Source: Albifimbria verrucaria (lineage: Eukaryota > Ascomycota > Sordariomycetes > Hypocreales > Stachybotryaceae). Taken from it: DNA of 64,000 nucleotides. The position numbers were made by a program, and so were the translations under genes. Shown one piece after another: positions 34,256-44,455 of this stretch (its first letter is position 1; each line of letters begins with the position of its first letter). Where the stretch lies: assembly GCA_020081605.1 (NCBI GenBank), contig JAHREC010000009.1:2480001-2544000 (forward strand), given 5' to 3'. The notes beneath the pieces are model-generated. The model searched no databases. It saw only the letters and a program-made list of their open reading frames with translations, and had not been told where the DNA came from.

Positions 34256-34949
34256 TGTGAAGAGATTGCGCGTTCAACGTGTCTTAGGAACTCTGCTGCA
34301 CACCCATATCCCGCGAGTCCCGGCTCAATGGGCAAGGAAACAAAAATATGAGGTATGGAGAAGTAGGTAGTTTGGTCTTGGTGAGCTGCAATCTCCAAGC
34401 GCCATTCAGTAATTTTTCCATGTGGCGGCTCCACGTTTTTCCGGTCCGCTACTACCGGAGCAAACGAACCCACACGAGCAGTTGCCTCTACGAATCATGG
34501 AATTCGTTGAATGCTGGTAATGACGGGTCCAGTAAAAGAGAAAAACATTTATTGTCAAATGAGTTTTTACGAAATGCCTTTATATACAAAAAGTAAAAAA
34601 TATCAACATCAAATAATTGCTTAATTAAAATATCGCGAGAGCGAATAAATAGTGGTATCGTTCTGTAAATTTCCCTCTCTCGTAGATTGTTCCCGTATCC
34701 TCCCCAAATATGATGTTGTGTTCGACGAATAACTACTATGCGATGCACAGCCCCTATACATAAAGTGCATGTTTGTAAATGCTGCTGGTAGCCCATCATA
34801 CGGTTTGGTTCCATCAATATATGTATATATACCACCATCAAACGCCAAACACGCTTTCACCAAACGAAATAACGACGAAAGGAGAGCACCACAGGGCAGT
34901 AGACTGGACAAGAGAGCGCCCACAGCGTCAACAGCCTCCATTCAAGCCC
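34256..34949. other. Intergenic region
   Basis: About 690 bp between the mS45-like gene and the 3' end of the SSK1-type gene. AT-rich in the middle (34560-34640). No gene was recognised. Confidence 0.5.
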
Positions 34950-36790
34950 TCACGCCGCTGAAGAGGACAGGGACGTTCGGTTCTTCTTAGTCTTGATTTT
35001 CGCCGCTGCCGCCGCTTTCTTGCTGGCTTCCTCACCCTGCGCTTGTTGCGAAAAGTCTTTCCACTTCCGCCAACCGTCAAAGTCGATCAGGGCTTGCATG
35101 CAGCCCCACTCCATGACCTTTCGTTCCAGCCAGACGAAGTTGACAGGCTATAGAGACTCGAGTTCAGCACTAATTCAATTTGAACGAGTAGGGTGTAAAA
35201 CATACCTTGGTCAAGAAATCGTTGCAGCCGGCAGCTAGGGCCTCGTGCCTGTCACTCTGCAGAGAGCTGGCGGTAAGGGCAACGATAATTACGGGGCTCT
35301 TGAAGAGTTCCGTGTTTTCCAATCGATCCTCATCCTTGAGCTCTCCCTCCGTATCGTCGTCGTCGCCATTGGTGTTCTGGGAGAACACGCCAATGGAATT
35401 GACTCGTTCTAATCTTCTGATTTCTCTAGTAGCTTCGAGACCGTTCATGACGGGGAGTTGAATGTCCATCAAGACAAGATGGAAACCACCCGTCCTCCAT
35501 TTGGAGACGGCGTCTCTCCCATTCATGGCCGTCTGCCATCGTACCTTTAGTTTTTTTACAAAAGCTTCCAGCAGCTTCAGGTTAATCGGGTTGTCCTCCA
35601 CAATGAGGACGCTAATGGGCGGAACACTATTGTTGAGCATGCCCGGGAGGCTGGATTGGTCCGTCTTCTTACTCTTCTTGTTGCGGGCAGCCGAGGGCCG
35701 GGGTGACGCTATCCTGGGGGAGGAGTGGCGACTCGTACCTGCGGTGGTTCCTGGCGACCTGGGGAAACCGGCAACGGGGAGCGGCAGGGGCATAGTATTC
35801 TGTTCTGATGCAAAGGAGTGAGTTCGCGAGCGAGGTATTCGTGGTGGAACATAATGCTGCATACCATGGCTGGCAGCAGCGGCGGCGGCAATGGAGGCAC
35901 CAGAGCCACCATTCAATATAGTTGGAGACGACGTGTGCGTCCGGCCGAGCCTAGGTCGCTCACGGTAATTGCGAGACCTGGTGCCGCCGGGAGAAGGGAT
36001 GGGCGGTATATGGCCAGTGCCCAGGACCGAGATCGAGTGCTGGACGGCTCCGTTTGGCGGTTGGGGAGGCTGAGCGGAATATGAGGGAGGAAGCGCTGCC
36101 GGGAACGACGGGGAAAGTAGCCCTCGCCCGTTTCAGAAGGGCGTCCATCGTCTGTGTAGTAGTGAGAAACTGGATGGGGTATAGGAACACGCGGCGAAGG
36201 TTTCGGCGTACGGCGGGGACATCGATAATGAGGGCCTCGTCGACGGTCTGCCCGCCAGGGAAGTATGCCTCGAGGGTCCGCCACATGGGCTCTTCGGGGC
36301 CTAGGTTTCGGTCCTTTGCTGCTCCCGAGGGCAGATGCGGAGGACAAGGTCGGGGAGTCAAAAGACCTGCCGAGGGAATTGGCGTACTTGCGCAGGATCA
36401 TGTCCCGAACGTCGTCAACGAGGTCGTCCTCATTGATGGTGACGAGGGTGGCGGAGGCGCCGGGTCGCTTGACCCAGATCTTGCGGGTGACCATGTTGCC
36501 TGGAGTTATGGACAGAAGGGCCCGGAGCCGGGGCGTCGTCGTCATGCGCGTTGGCGTCGCGCAGCAGGTTTTTGATGAGGGAAGTCTGGCGGTTGGGGAA
36601 AAGGCTCTGGCGGCGAAGCAACAGCGGGTTTGGGCCGGAGGAGACGACGGAGGCGGGTGACTCGAGGTTGGAGTTTTCTGCAGCAACAACGGCGACGGCG
36701 GGAGTCGAGGCGGCGGAGCGGATCAAGGGAGGTGGGTCATCAATAGCATCGCTGAGGCGGCGAGAGTGTCGAGGCTCGTCGTCTTGCTCT

Positions 36791-36826
<36 letters not shown>

Positions 36827-37491
36827 GGGGTAGACGTTTGGGTGGTGGAGGTGAGGGTTGAGGTGGAAGCCTCGTGGATGCTGTGGAGGGCGGAGGATGG
36901 ATGGAGGGACGAAGTTTGGCGCAGATCACTGCCAGGATCGGCCTTAGTCAGGTGTCGGTTAACGGAGGAAGTTCTGGAGGGCGAGCCACTAGCGCTGCTG
37001 TTGTTTGCACTGTCGCCGGCGCCGTTGGGCGCGTCTGCAGCGCTGTGGCCAGTGCCAGGGATGGCAGCTCCTCCACTGTCGGCTCTAGCTCTAGCTCCAG
37101 CTGCAGCAGCTCCGGCAGTACCAGCTCCAGGTCCAGCTCCATGTCCAGCTCCAGCACCTCCACCAACACCGCCTTTGCTCCCAACGTTGGCTGGAGACGC
37201 GACCTCGGCACCACCATCGGGATCGTCGTCGTCTGCCTTTGCCGCCGCCGCCGCCGCCGCCGTTCCTTTCTCGCTACGGGCACATCCTCCGTGGTGCGTG
37301 CGGCTCGTGGTAGATAGCGACGACGACTGCTCCCGCAGCTGGCTGGGCGAGGTGGTGCTGGCGTCGCTCCAGCTAGACTCGAGCGAGGGCGCTGCCGAGC
37401 GTCGGCGTCGCGAGCGCGTGAACTTGGCCTTGATGCGTGAGGCAATCTCCGACCCCTTGGAAAGGACGGGCGATGATGGGCGGCTTGCCAT
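34950..37491 (-). CDS. SSK1: SSK1-type response regulator of the HOG pathway
   Basis: Exon 1 is 35206..37491 and exon 2 is 34950..35147, with a GTATGT donor. The receiver domain PPISVLIVEDNPINLKLLEAFVKKLKV...LVLMDIQLPVMNGLEATREIRRLE contains the acidic pocket (ED), the phospho-accepting Asp in LMDIQLP, and the switch Thr in VALTASS. The segment PVNFVWLERKVMEWGCMQALIDFDGWRKWKDF in exon 2 is the diagnostic C-terminus of fungal Ssk1. Upstream is a large Ala/Ser/Gly-rich region, an Asp run coded by a (TCG)n microsatellite, and conserved blocks (MVTRKIWVKRP, AYFPGGQTVDEALIIDVP). The frame changes at least four times between about 35.9 and 36.5 kb, each time by loss of a base. Ssk1 relays osmotic and oxidative stress from the histidine phosphotransfer protein to the MAPKKK. 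Confidence 0.85.
36791..36826. repeat. (TCG)12 microsatellite coding for an Asp run
   Basis: Thirty-six bases of TCG repeats inside the SSK1-type gene read as GAC codons on the minus strand and give an 11-12 residue Asp stretch. It lies in the non-conserved N-terminal part, so length variation would probably be tolerated. Confidence 0.9.
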
Positions 37492-39336
37492 GGGGTCAGT
37501 CAAGGCCGGCCACTCTCATCGGAAGCCGTTCTACTTGACGATGTTGTGCAGAGAGAAATCAGGGGAGAAAGAAGAGGGGGAGAGAAGGGAGGTGGGAACC
37601 CCAATAATAATGGAAGCGGCGGAAGAAGGGATTCAGGAATTCACGGCCGCAGGTCTGTCACCATGGCTTGATGGGTTGGGTGCAAGGTAAGGTAAGGTAA
37701 GGTAAGGTATGGTAAGGCGGGTTAAGTCAAGGCAATGCAATGCACCGAGGCGTGCAAGCATGGGGTTGAGTGTGGCTCCAGGTGCTGGTGTGTATGTGCA
37801 TGTGTGTGATAGATAGTACAGTATGTACAACACCAATACAGGCACAAAAGTATTCACCCAATGCCTGTACTGTAGGTACAGGATTCAGTGATAATTAAGA
37901 AAAGGGTGAGATCGCGGACTACATACTCTGTAGTACGGGGAGATGTAGGGAGCAGGGGAGCCTTGGGGTTGGTTTTACTTCATTTTATTTACAGTAGGTA
38001 CTTCATCTCTTTGATAACTTGCCCAAGCCTGTCCGCGCCTCTCTTCCCCAAGTCTCACCTCCAAACGCTGGAACTCAACCCCGAACAAACAACCAACCAC
38101 GGACCAACCAGGCCCGCGCTTCAGCATCAACAACACCGGCATTGCATGGCCATCCACGTACTGACTGGACTGCGCTACACTGCACTGTACGCATGGACGC
38201 ACGGCTCGGTGCCTCTCCCGACAATGATGTGCTGTACAAGGATCCGCCCATCGTGATCCGCCTCCCTCATGCTCTGCTCTCTCCTCTCGCTCGGTGCCCG
38301 GTGTGCCCCATGCCACGTCTGCAATTTCCCAAGCTCCCGTCCGCATTGCCTCGCATCCCTGCTAGCCATCCGCAACCAAGGATTTACTCGTCGTTTGTTG
38401 TTTTAGCCCCTCTGTTAGACCTGGACAGGGCGTCTGATGTTGCATCCGCGCTGGGCTGCCATGTGCTGTACATACGTCTAGCCGACCAGGGTTACCCCAG
38501 TCATTGTCGCCAGTTTTTTTATTATATTTTTTATTTCTCTGATTTCCTCTTTGCTTACTTTTTCTTTGTCGATCGCTATCGACAGTTCAAGGTCATGCAT
38601 GGTCTCTTGCTGATTCGGCAACGAGAAGTAAAGTAAAAGCAAGCATTGGGGATCATCTCGTGTTGCTCAAATGTCGCAACCCGGTGGATATCCGTCTCGG
38701 ATCCAGACACATTCCTCATCTTGTTTCAATCTGGTTCATTGTCACACAAACGAACCAATGTCGCTGCGAGTTTCCTATTCCGTATCATCGAGATGTGCCG
38801 ATGGCCCCAAGTAAATCATTCTCGATCCGCCAGGCCGAACCGTTGCCCACCCTTACCAGACAGCCGGTTCCAGGACACGCGATGGATGAACTCAACTCAA
38901 GAGCCACAACTTAAGCTTCCATAGGCCACGAGTATCAACATGTGTAATTCCATCCCAGTGCCACAAGAGGGGTTGAACTAGCGCCAGGCCACCCAAACTC
39001 ACCATGGCCATTCAGCTACCTGGCTTCCATCGGCTTTGCACCTATCGGACGGTTACATGCAGAGCCGACCTACATGAGGTGGTCGGTGTTATGTCACCTC
39101 TAGAGCAAGAACAGAGCTGCCTTTTGCCTCTTTATGCGTTCCCTGCAGGTGGCCAGCCGTTGAATGCCATGCCGGACAGAATACCGGATCCTGCTTGTCC
39201 TGCCCATCGCATCGCTCGATCCCCATTCGATTTGCGGAGACCACGCCCATGTAGTTAGTTGGTTGCGCGAAACCTTGAATCCTCGAACACACTTCTTCTC
39301 CGCATCAAACCCTTGTTTGATAAGACAAGGCAGAGG
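37492..39336. other. Upstream region of SSK1 and intergenic DNA
   Basis: About 1.85 kb. It contains a GGTAA-type pentanucleotide array at 37684-37718 and CT/T-rich tracts near 38510-38570. Frames at 38019-38636 and 39004-39258 have no family signature. No gene is supported. Confidence 0.5.
37684..37718. repeat. AAGGT pentanucleotide repeat
   Basis: Six to seven units of AAGGT, the fifth imperfect (GGTAT), lie in the region upstream of the SSK1-type gene. Confidence 0.85.
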
Positions 39337-40200
39337 ATGAGGAGAATTACAGCACCTTATACCCCAACGAGCTGATTGCTCAGTCCGTGACGGATTATGC
39401 CGACGAGTACTCCCTGCAGCTCGACAAAGAGGTCTGCATGCACCATGAATGGGTGCTTGCGACGCAGAAGCAGGCCTGCTGCATCATGTCTTTGTTCCAA
39501 GCTCGGTTTTTGACGTGGATGGCCCGGTCCATGGCTGCTCAGAGAGGCAACGTCTCTCGCCGCCACCTCAACGTCGTGTACTGACATGCTCATATCTAGT
39601 TCTTGATATCGGCTCCAGCGTTGGCTTCTCGTTGGCCATGTGGGCGCATGCCGTGGATCGCCGTGGAGTCGTCACAGGCCTCGAGTGCCCCAACAAGCTG
39701 GTCAAGACGGCCAGAGAACGGCTGGCGAAGCTCTCGCGTAAAAACGTGAACCTTCTGGAAGGTGACGCATCAGCCTTGTAAGACTGCCTATGATGGATGC
39801 TTCCCAATAGATTGAGTGCTGATGCTTCACTTCATATGAGCAGGCTCCCTCTTTACGGGCAGACAAGCCCTACGACATCATCTTCATCAGCGCGCACAAG
39901 TCAGCGTGCCCCGCATACTTTCAGGCCATCCTAGACAAGTCCAGGCCAGGCAATCGTAATCGTCTTCTGCGTTCCGGTGGTCTCATCGTCGTGGACAACA
40001 CCATGCGTCCCGAACAAACCGTACAAACGACAGAGTTCAGCTCTACCTCTTACATGGAGTTCGGCCAGACCGAAAGTCTGGTCCGCAATGAAACTGAGCA
40101 GTTGGGCGGCTTCGCCCGCATCATGCATGCAAACCGACGGATTGAGGCCATATTTATGCCACTCTTTGAGGGGCTTACCATGGGCAGGTTAATTGATTGA
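39337..40200 (+). CDS. SAM-dependent O-methyltransferase (family 3, CCoAOMT-like)
   Basis: The protein has the family-3 layout: a short helical N-terminus (LYPNELIAQSVTDYADEY), then VLDIGSSVGFSLAMWA (SAM motif I), VTGLECPNKLVKTARERL, NVNLLEGDASAL, then YDIIFISAHKSACPAYFQAI and LLRSGGLIVVDNTM. The usual metal-binding FIDADK is replaced by FISAHK, so metal dependence is uncertain. Exons are roughly 39337..39546, 39600..39777 and 39843..40200. The first intron fits best as GC-AG (AGAGAG|GCAACG). The start is uncertain: ATG 39337 requires one added base at about 39340. Another base is missing at 39843-39844. It probably methylates a small hydroxylated metabolite. Confidence 0.65.
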
Positions 40201-40515
40201 TGTAACTGGGCTGGTACCCTGGCAAGATGTAATAACAAGAGGCATACGGCGAATTGCCAGGTTTTCTTTGAAGATTCTGTTTGATTATTGTATCCATAGG
40301 CAAAGGAATGGATAAAGGAACAAGAACAAGCAACGGCACTCAATTATTCTTTTTTCTCTTTTTTTCCCATGATTGATTCTGGCTGCAACAAGAGCCCCAC
40401 TATCTTATCGTTTGCCCATGGAGTCATCCTCTCCAAAAACAACAACTTTACAACCCACAGCTTCCACGCATCGCATTGCTATTTTCACTCTGGCGCAGAG
40501 GGACCCAAGTTAGCC
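40201..40515. other. Intergenic region
   Basis: About 315 bp between two plus-strand genes, with T-rich tracts near 40350. No feature was recognised. Confidence 0.5.
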
Positions 40516-41291
40516 ATGGCCGAGACGTACCAGAAACCTACTCCGCGAGAGCCAAAGTCGGCCTCCAAGCTGGCAGAGCTCCAAGTCAAGATCGACGCCG
40601 CGAGTTCCTGCGACGCCATCCATCCTACTTCAATAGCACAGAGCACGAGCTTGCCGGTAAGTGCGGGAAGAATGCATGCCTTTTTCTCCTTGTCCGGTTT
40701 CCCATTGCACTGTCTCCGATCGTTGTGTCTCGGCCGAACGTAACCGCTGCCCCGTTTTCTGACTCTCGAGTCTTCCACTTCACGCGTGTTTTCACCTTTG
40801 TGGCATTTCTCTTCTGAAACATCATGAGTCTAGATCCCATTCTTTATGAACGCCTTGTCAAAAAGTTTCAGAGCACAGACGAACGCGCTGCCGAGAAGAA
40901 GTCCAAGGGCTACGGCCGCACCCTCGAGGCCGACCTCCTCCGCGGTGAGGCCCGCATGGCCAGCATCGCTCCCCAAGGCAGCCGCATTGAAGAGGAAGAA
41001 ACGCCCACAGCCAAGGTAATTTCCGGGTTGGACAACTCCTGGGATCAAGAGGTTGAAGACAAGGTGGAAGCCTTGGAGCTTTGGCAGATCTTCCTGGCAG
41101 AGCGCTTCATCCAGGGCGAGGATGAGGACTTTGACTACGCCACCGTCGACGACAATGAGGACTACGATGTCGTCGCTAGAAGAGACGCCGAGGATGCATG
41201 GTTCGACGACGAGGAGCCTGGCTGGGTAGGGTCTGCGTCTGAGGCTGACAAACCTGAGCGACAAGGGGAGACGGGAGTTCAGGATTTCTAA
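40516..41291 (+). CDS. CCDC97-like (DUF2052) protein
   Basis: Exons are 40516..40656 and 40834..41291. The splice (GTAAGT donor at 40657, TCTAG acceptor ending at 40833) joins RHPSYFNSTEHELA to DPILYERLVKKFQSTDERAAEKKSKGYGRTLEADLLRGEARM. That is the core of the CCDC97 family, linked in animals to the SF3B splicing complex. A highly acidic C-terminus follows (EDEDFDYATVDDNEDYD). The frame slips by one base between about 40580 and 40600, between LAELQVK and RRREFLRRH. The alternative of starting at the downstream ATG 40824 would drop the conserved first block, so the upstream start is preferred. Confidence 0.75.
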
Positions 41292-41631
41292 GCCATCTCC
41301 TCCTTGCTCAATCGATCAACAGCTTTACACGCCCGCCACCATATTACTCAACACAAACCAAAAACGTCAAGTGACGCTTTTCCTTGACAGCACCGCTTTA
41401 GCATGGGTGGACATCCTCACGAGCGCTGTGAGTCAACAAGCCATGTCCGTGTCCCGGGCAATACCGGGTGCTTACTCCGGGTCTCCCGATACGCATGTCC
41501 GTATATTAACCTACGATACACGGATACAGCATCAGCCACAACGACCAGAAACTACACATCAACCGTTTAAAGCCTTGTTACAATTACTCTCACTTTGAAA
41601 AGACCGCGCCAACCCCTCTAATTGCGTCGCC
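41292..41631. other. Intergenic region
   Basis: About 340 bp between plus-strand genes. No feature was recognised. Confidence 0.5.
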
Positions 41632-42378
41632 ATGGCACTCCACGCGTCGCCCACGTAGCCACCATATCTACGGCCGTCATCACCACGGCCATGACAACAT
41701 ATGCCCTTATTGTCTACAACCGAGTATCCAAGATAGATGCAAAGCATATCACGGCTTTCAACGATGTTCCTGACTCATTCCGCGATTCTGCCACAATGCG
41801 CAAGATCATCAACCCCAAACACCACTCAACTGTTTCTGACACTCGATTCATGACACTGGATATCCCAGCTTCGCAACGCCATATATCAGACGAAGCTCTA
41901 TTAGCTCGCTTCATCAAGGAATTTTACACCGGGTGGGTCTTCGCTCCGGAGCGGTGGCTGCTGAGGCTGCTCCGCAAAGACCTCGTGGGGTTTCCAGGTT
42001 CGTTGAGTCGCCTTGCTTTGACGTATAATTACCAACACCATGTGTGCAGCTGTAGCTTCATATCCAGTTCCAACCCGTGAATGGGACGCATCTGCACTGC
42101 CTGACCGGAAACTGCTTCCTCTGCATTCCATCATCCTCGGAGGCTGGCAGGTAGTTGATGCTAACCTCGTCAAGCCTGATGAGGCTCAAGATCATTCTGA
42201 GAGCAGCATCGATCTCGCTTACGGTAGCGGCACTTGGAAATTCGCCGGGAGCAACCGCTTCAGCATCCAACGACTTAAGGGAAATGATGACGATCAAAGC
42301 CCCACGCAAGTGCGGCTCACCTACGCATCATCTAATTGCAATCCCTCCACGATAAATGGCCATTCCCAGATTTTATGA
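41632..42378 (+). CDS. Conserved hypothetical protein with one N-terminal membrane segment
   Basis: Exons are 41632..41997 and 42050..42378 with an in-phase GTTCGT...GTGCAG intron. A hydrophobic segment close to the N-terminus (ATISTAVITTAMTTYALIVY) probably anchors the protein. The rest looks soluble, with blocks FIKEFYTGWVFAPERWLLRLL, PLHSIILGGWQVVDANLV and SIDLAYGSGTWKFAGSNRFSI. The start ATG needs one base added in the C-run 41650-41652 to meet the long frame, in keeping with the other breaks here. I do not recognise a named family. The C-terminal beta-rich part resembles fungal DUF-type proteins in which G-G-W and SxFGxGS-like turns recur. Confidence 0.5.
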
Positions 42379-43082
42379 AGGGCTTTCATAATATATACGC
42401 AATGCTCTTGTACAGAGAAGCAATGGGCGGGGTGAAGAGCTGGCTAGAAGAGCCATCTCAGCCTCAACTTACCCATTGAGTAGGCGGGCATCAGCTCCTT
42501 GCTCTGCATTCATATGCACTGTATCACCACAATCTCAACTCTACCAAACATGATAATCCCGTCTAATTTAGACAGCCAAATCAAAATCAGAACGCCTCGG
42601 CTTGAACTGGAAGAATGCAATTCTCCTCAAATACACCCACACAAGCTGCGACATTTTTTTTTACGACTTTAGCCATTTTTCAAACTACCGACTCATTCCA
42701 AAACCACCATCGAAACCACAAATTCACACACGCCCACGGTCCCAGTTCTCCGGGTGCATGCAAGGCACGCGCACCTGTGGGCGCACTTTGCAGGGTAAAC
42801 CGGGTAAATTGGCCACAGTGCGTGGATAAAATGGAGGGGGCCACTTACACCAAACCCGCACCCGCGTCCCGCATTCCGCCTTGGCCGAGCTCTTTACCAG
42901 CCCATTGACCCGGACGAGGCTATGATGGGACGTGGGGAACTCGAGGTGGACCGCGGGGTCGTGAGCAGAGCATATAAGTATATGTGGCGGGGTGGGAAGC
43001 AGTCTGCCCGGAGCGACGCTTCATTCTCGTGAATCGAGCAATCCCTTCTCTGTCGTCTGTCTCATCATCTACACTTGTCGCA
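42379..43082. other. Promoter and intergenic region of the GH43 gene
   Basis: About 700 bp, with a TATA box near 42973 (see separate entry) and a T-run at about 42654-42662. No other feature was recognised. Confidence 0.5.
42973..42978 (+). promoter_or_regulatory. TATA box of the GH43 gene
   Basis: The sequence CATATAAGTATATG lies about 110 bp upstream of the ATG at 43083. Confidence 0.55.
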
Positions 43083-44071
43083 ATGGCGCCTCTCATCACC
43101 CACGTCTACACGGCCGACCCCTCGGCCCACGTCTTCAACGGCAAGGTCTACATCTACCCTTCGCACGACCGCGAGACCGACATCCAGTTCAACGACAATG
43201 GCGACCAGTATGACATGGCCGACTACCACGTCTTCAGCACGCCCTCGCTGCACCCCACCCCCGGCGAGGTCACCGACCACGGCGTAGTCCTCCGCGCCGA
43301 GGACGTCCCCTGGGTCTCCAAGCAGCTGTGGGCGCCCGACTGCGCCCAGGGCCGCGACGGTAAATTCTACCTCTACTTCCCCGCCCGCGACAAGCAAGGC
43401 ATCTTCCGCATCGGTGTCGCCGTCGGCGACGCTCCCGAAGGCCCCTTCACCCCGGAGCCCGAGCCCATCCGCGGCAGCTTCAGCATTGACCCGGCCGCCT
43501 TCGTCGACGAGGACGGCCAGGGCTACCTCTACTTCGGTGGTCTCTGGGGCGGCCAGCTGCAGTGCTACCAGAAGGGCAACGACGTCTTCGACCCAGAGTG
43601 GCAGGGTCCCAAGGAGGTCTCCGGCGAGGGCGTCCCCGCCCAGGGCCCCAAGGTCGGCAAGCTCACCGCCGACATGCGCCAGTTCGACGGCGAGGTCCAG
43701 GAGATTGCCATCCTAGACCCGGAGACGGGCAAGCCCATCCTCGGCGACGACCACGACCGCCGCTTCTTCGAGGCTGCCTGGCTGCACAAGCGTGGCGACA
43801 CCTACTACTTCTCCTACTCCACCGGCGACACCCACTTCCTCTGCTACGCCACCTCCAAGAGCCCCTCGGCCCCTTCACCTACGGCGGCCGCATCCTCGAG
43901 CCCGTCCTGGGCTGGACCACCCACCACTCCATCGTCGAGTTCGAGGGCCGCACTTACCTGTTCTACCACGACTGCGAGCTCAGCAAGGGCGTCAACCACC
44001 TGCGCTCCGTCAAGGTCAAGGAGATCTTCTACGACGACGAAGGCAAGATCAAGACCACCACCGCTGACTAA
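43083..44071 (+). CDS. Glycoside hydrolase family 43 (arabinofuranosidase/xylosidase-like)
   Basis: A single-exon gene of about 329 residues. HVYTADPSAHVFNGKVYIYPSHD at the N-terminus carries the catalytic-base Asp of the GH43 five-bladed propeller. SIDPAAFVDEDGQGYLYFGG carries the Asp that tunes the acid. RRFFEAAWLHKRGDTYYFSYS holds the general-acid Glu. There is no signal peptide, so the enzyme may be intracellular and act on imported oligosaccharides. The GC-rich, strongly biased codon use suggests good expression. One C is missing at 43862-43865; adding it joins YATSKSP to LGPFTYGGRILEP. The earlier in-frame start at 42984 lies upstream of the TATA box and is rejected. Confidence 0.85.
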
Positions 44072-44455
44072 AAAAAAGTTGCATTGGCGAGGGGATTGAA
44101 GAAATGGGAAGACTTTTTATGTATGAAGCTCAGAATGACATGATGACATAGTCTTGAAAACATAGCGAACAGGTAGCAAAGGTATATAATCTACGATGTA
44201 CAAATTTCTTACTCCCGCCTGTAAATGTGATGACTGGCCTCATACTTTCTCCTTTGAACTCCCAACATTACTTTACATCAAACCATACATCATCAGTCCG
44301 CCACGCCAAGTCGCAGCTTGTTCAGGATATCTTCGTACCTAGCCGGGCTGTGGTCAAGCAGCATGCTCGCGCCAAAGCGCACCTCTCCAAAGCGAGCTTC
44401 CACGTCCTTTATGTATTTGAGGACGATTCGCTCAGCAGGACGACCAATGTGCTCC
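44072..44455. other. Convergent 3' intergenic region
   Basis: About 380 bp between the GH43 gene and the lipase 3' end. A plus-strand frame (44227-44640) overlaps the lipase and is not supported. Confidence 0.5.

Noticed and set aside
36551..37690. A 379-residue plus-strand frame opposite the SSK1-type gene
   Set aside because: It is the antisense of low-complexity Ala/Ser/Asp codons in SSK1 and has no family signature; SSK1 itself is clearly recognised on the other strand.
42984..43082. An N-terminal extension of the GH43 frame to 42984
   Set aside because: The start would lie next to the TATA box at 42973; the ATG at 43083 begins the recognisable GH43 fold.
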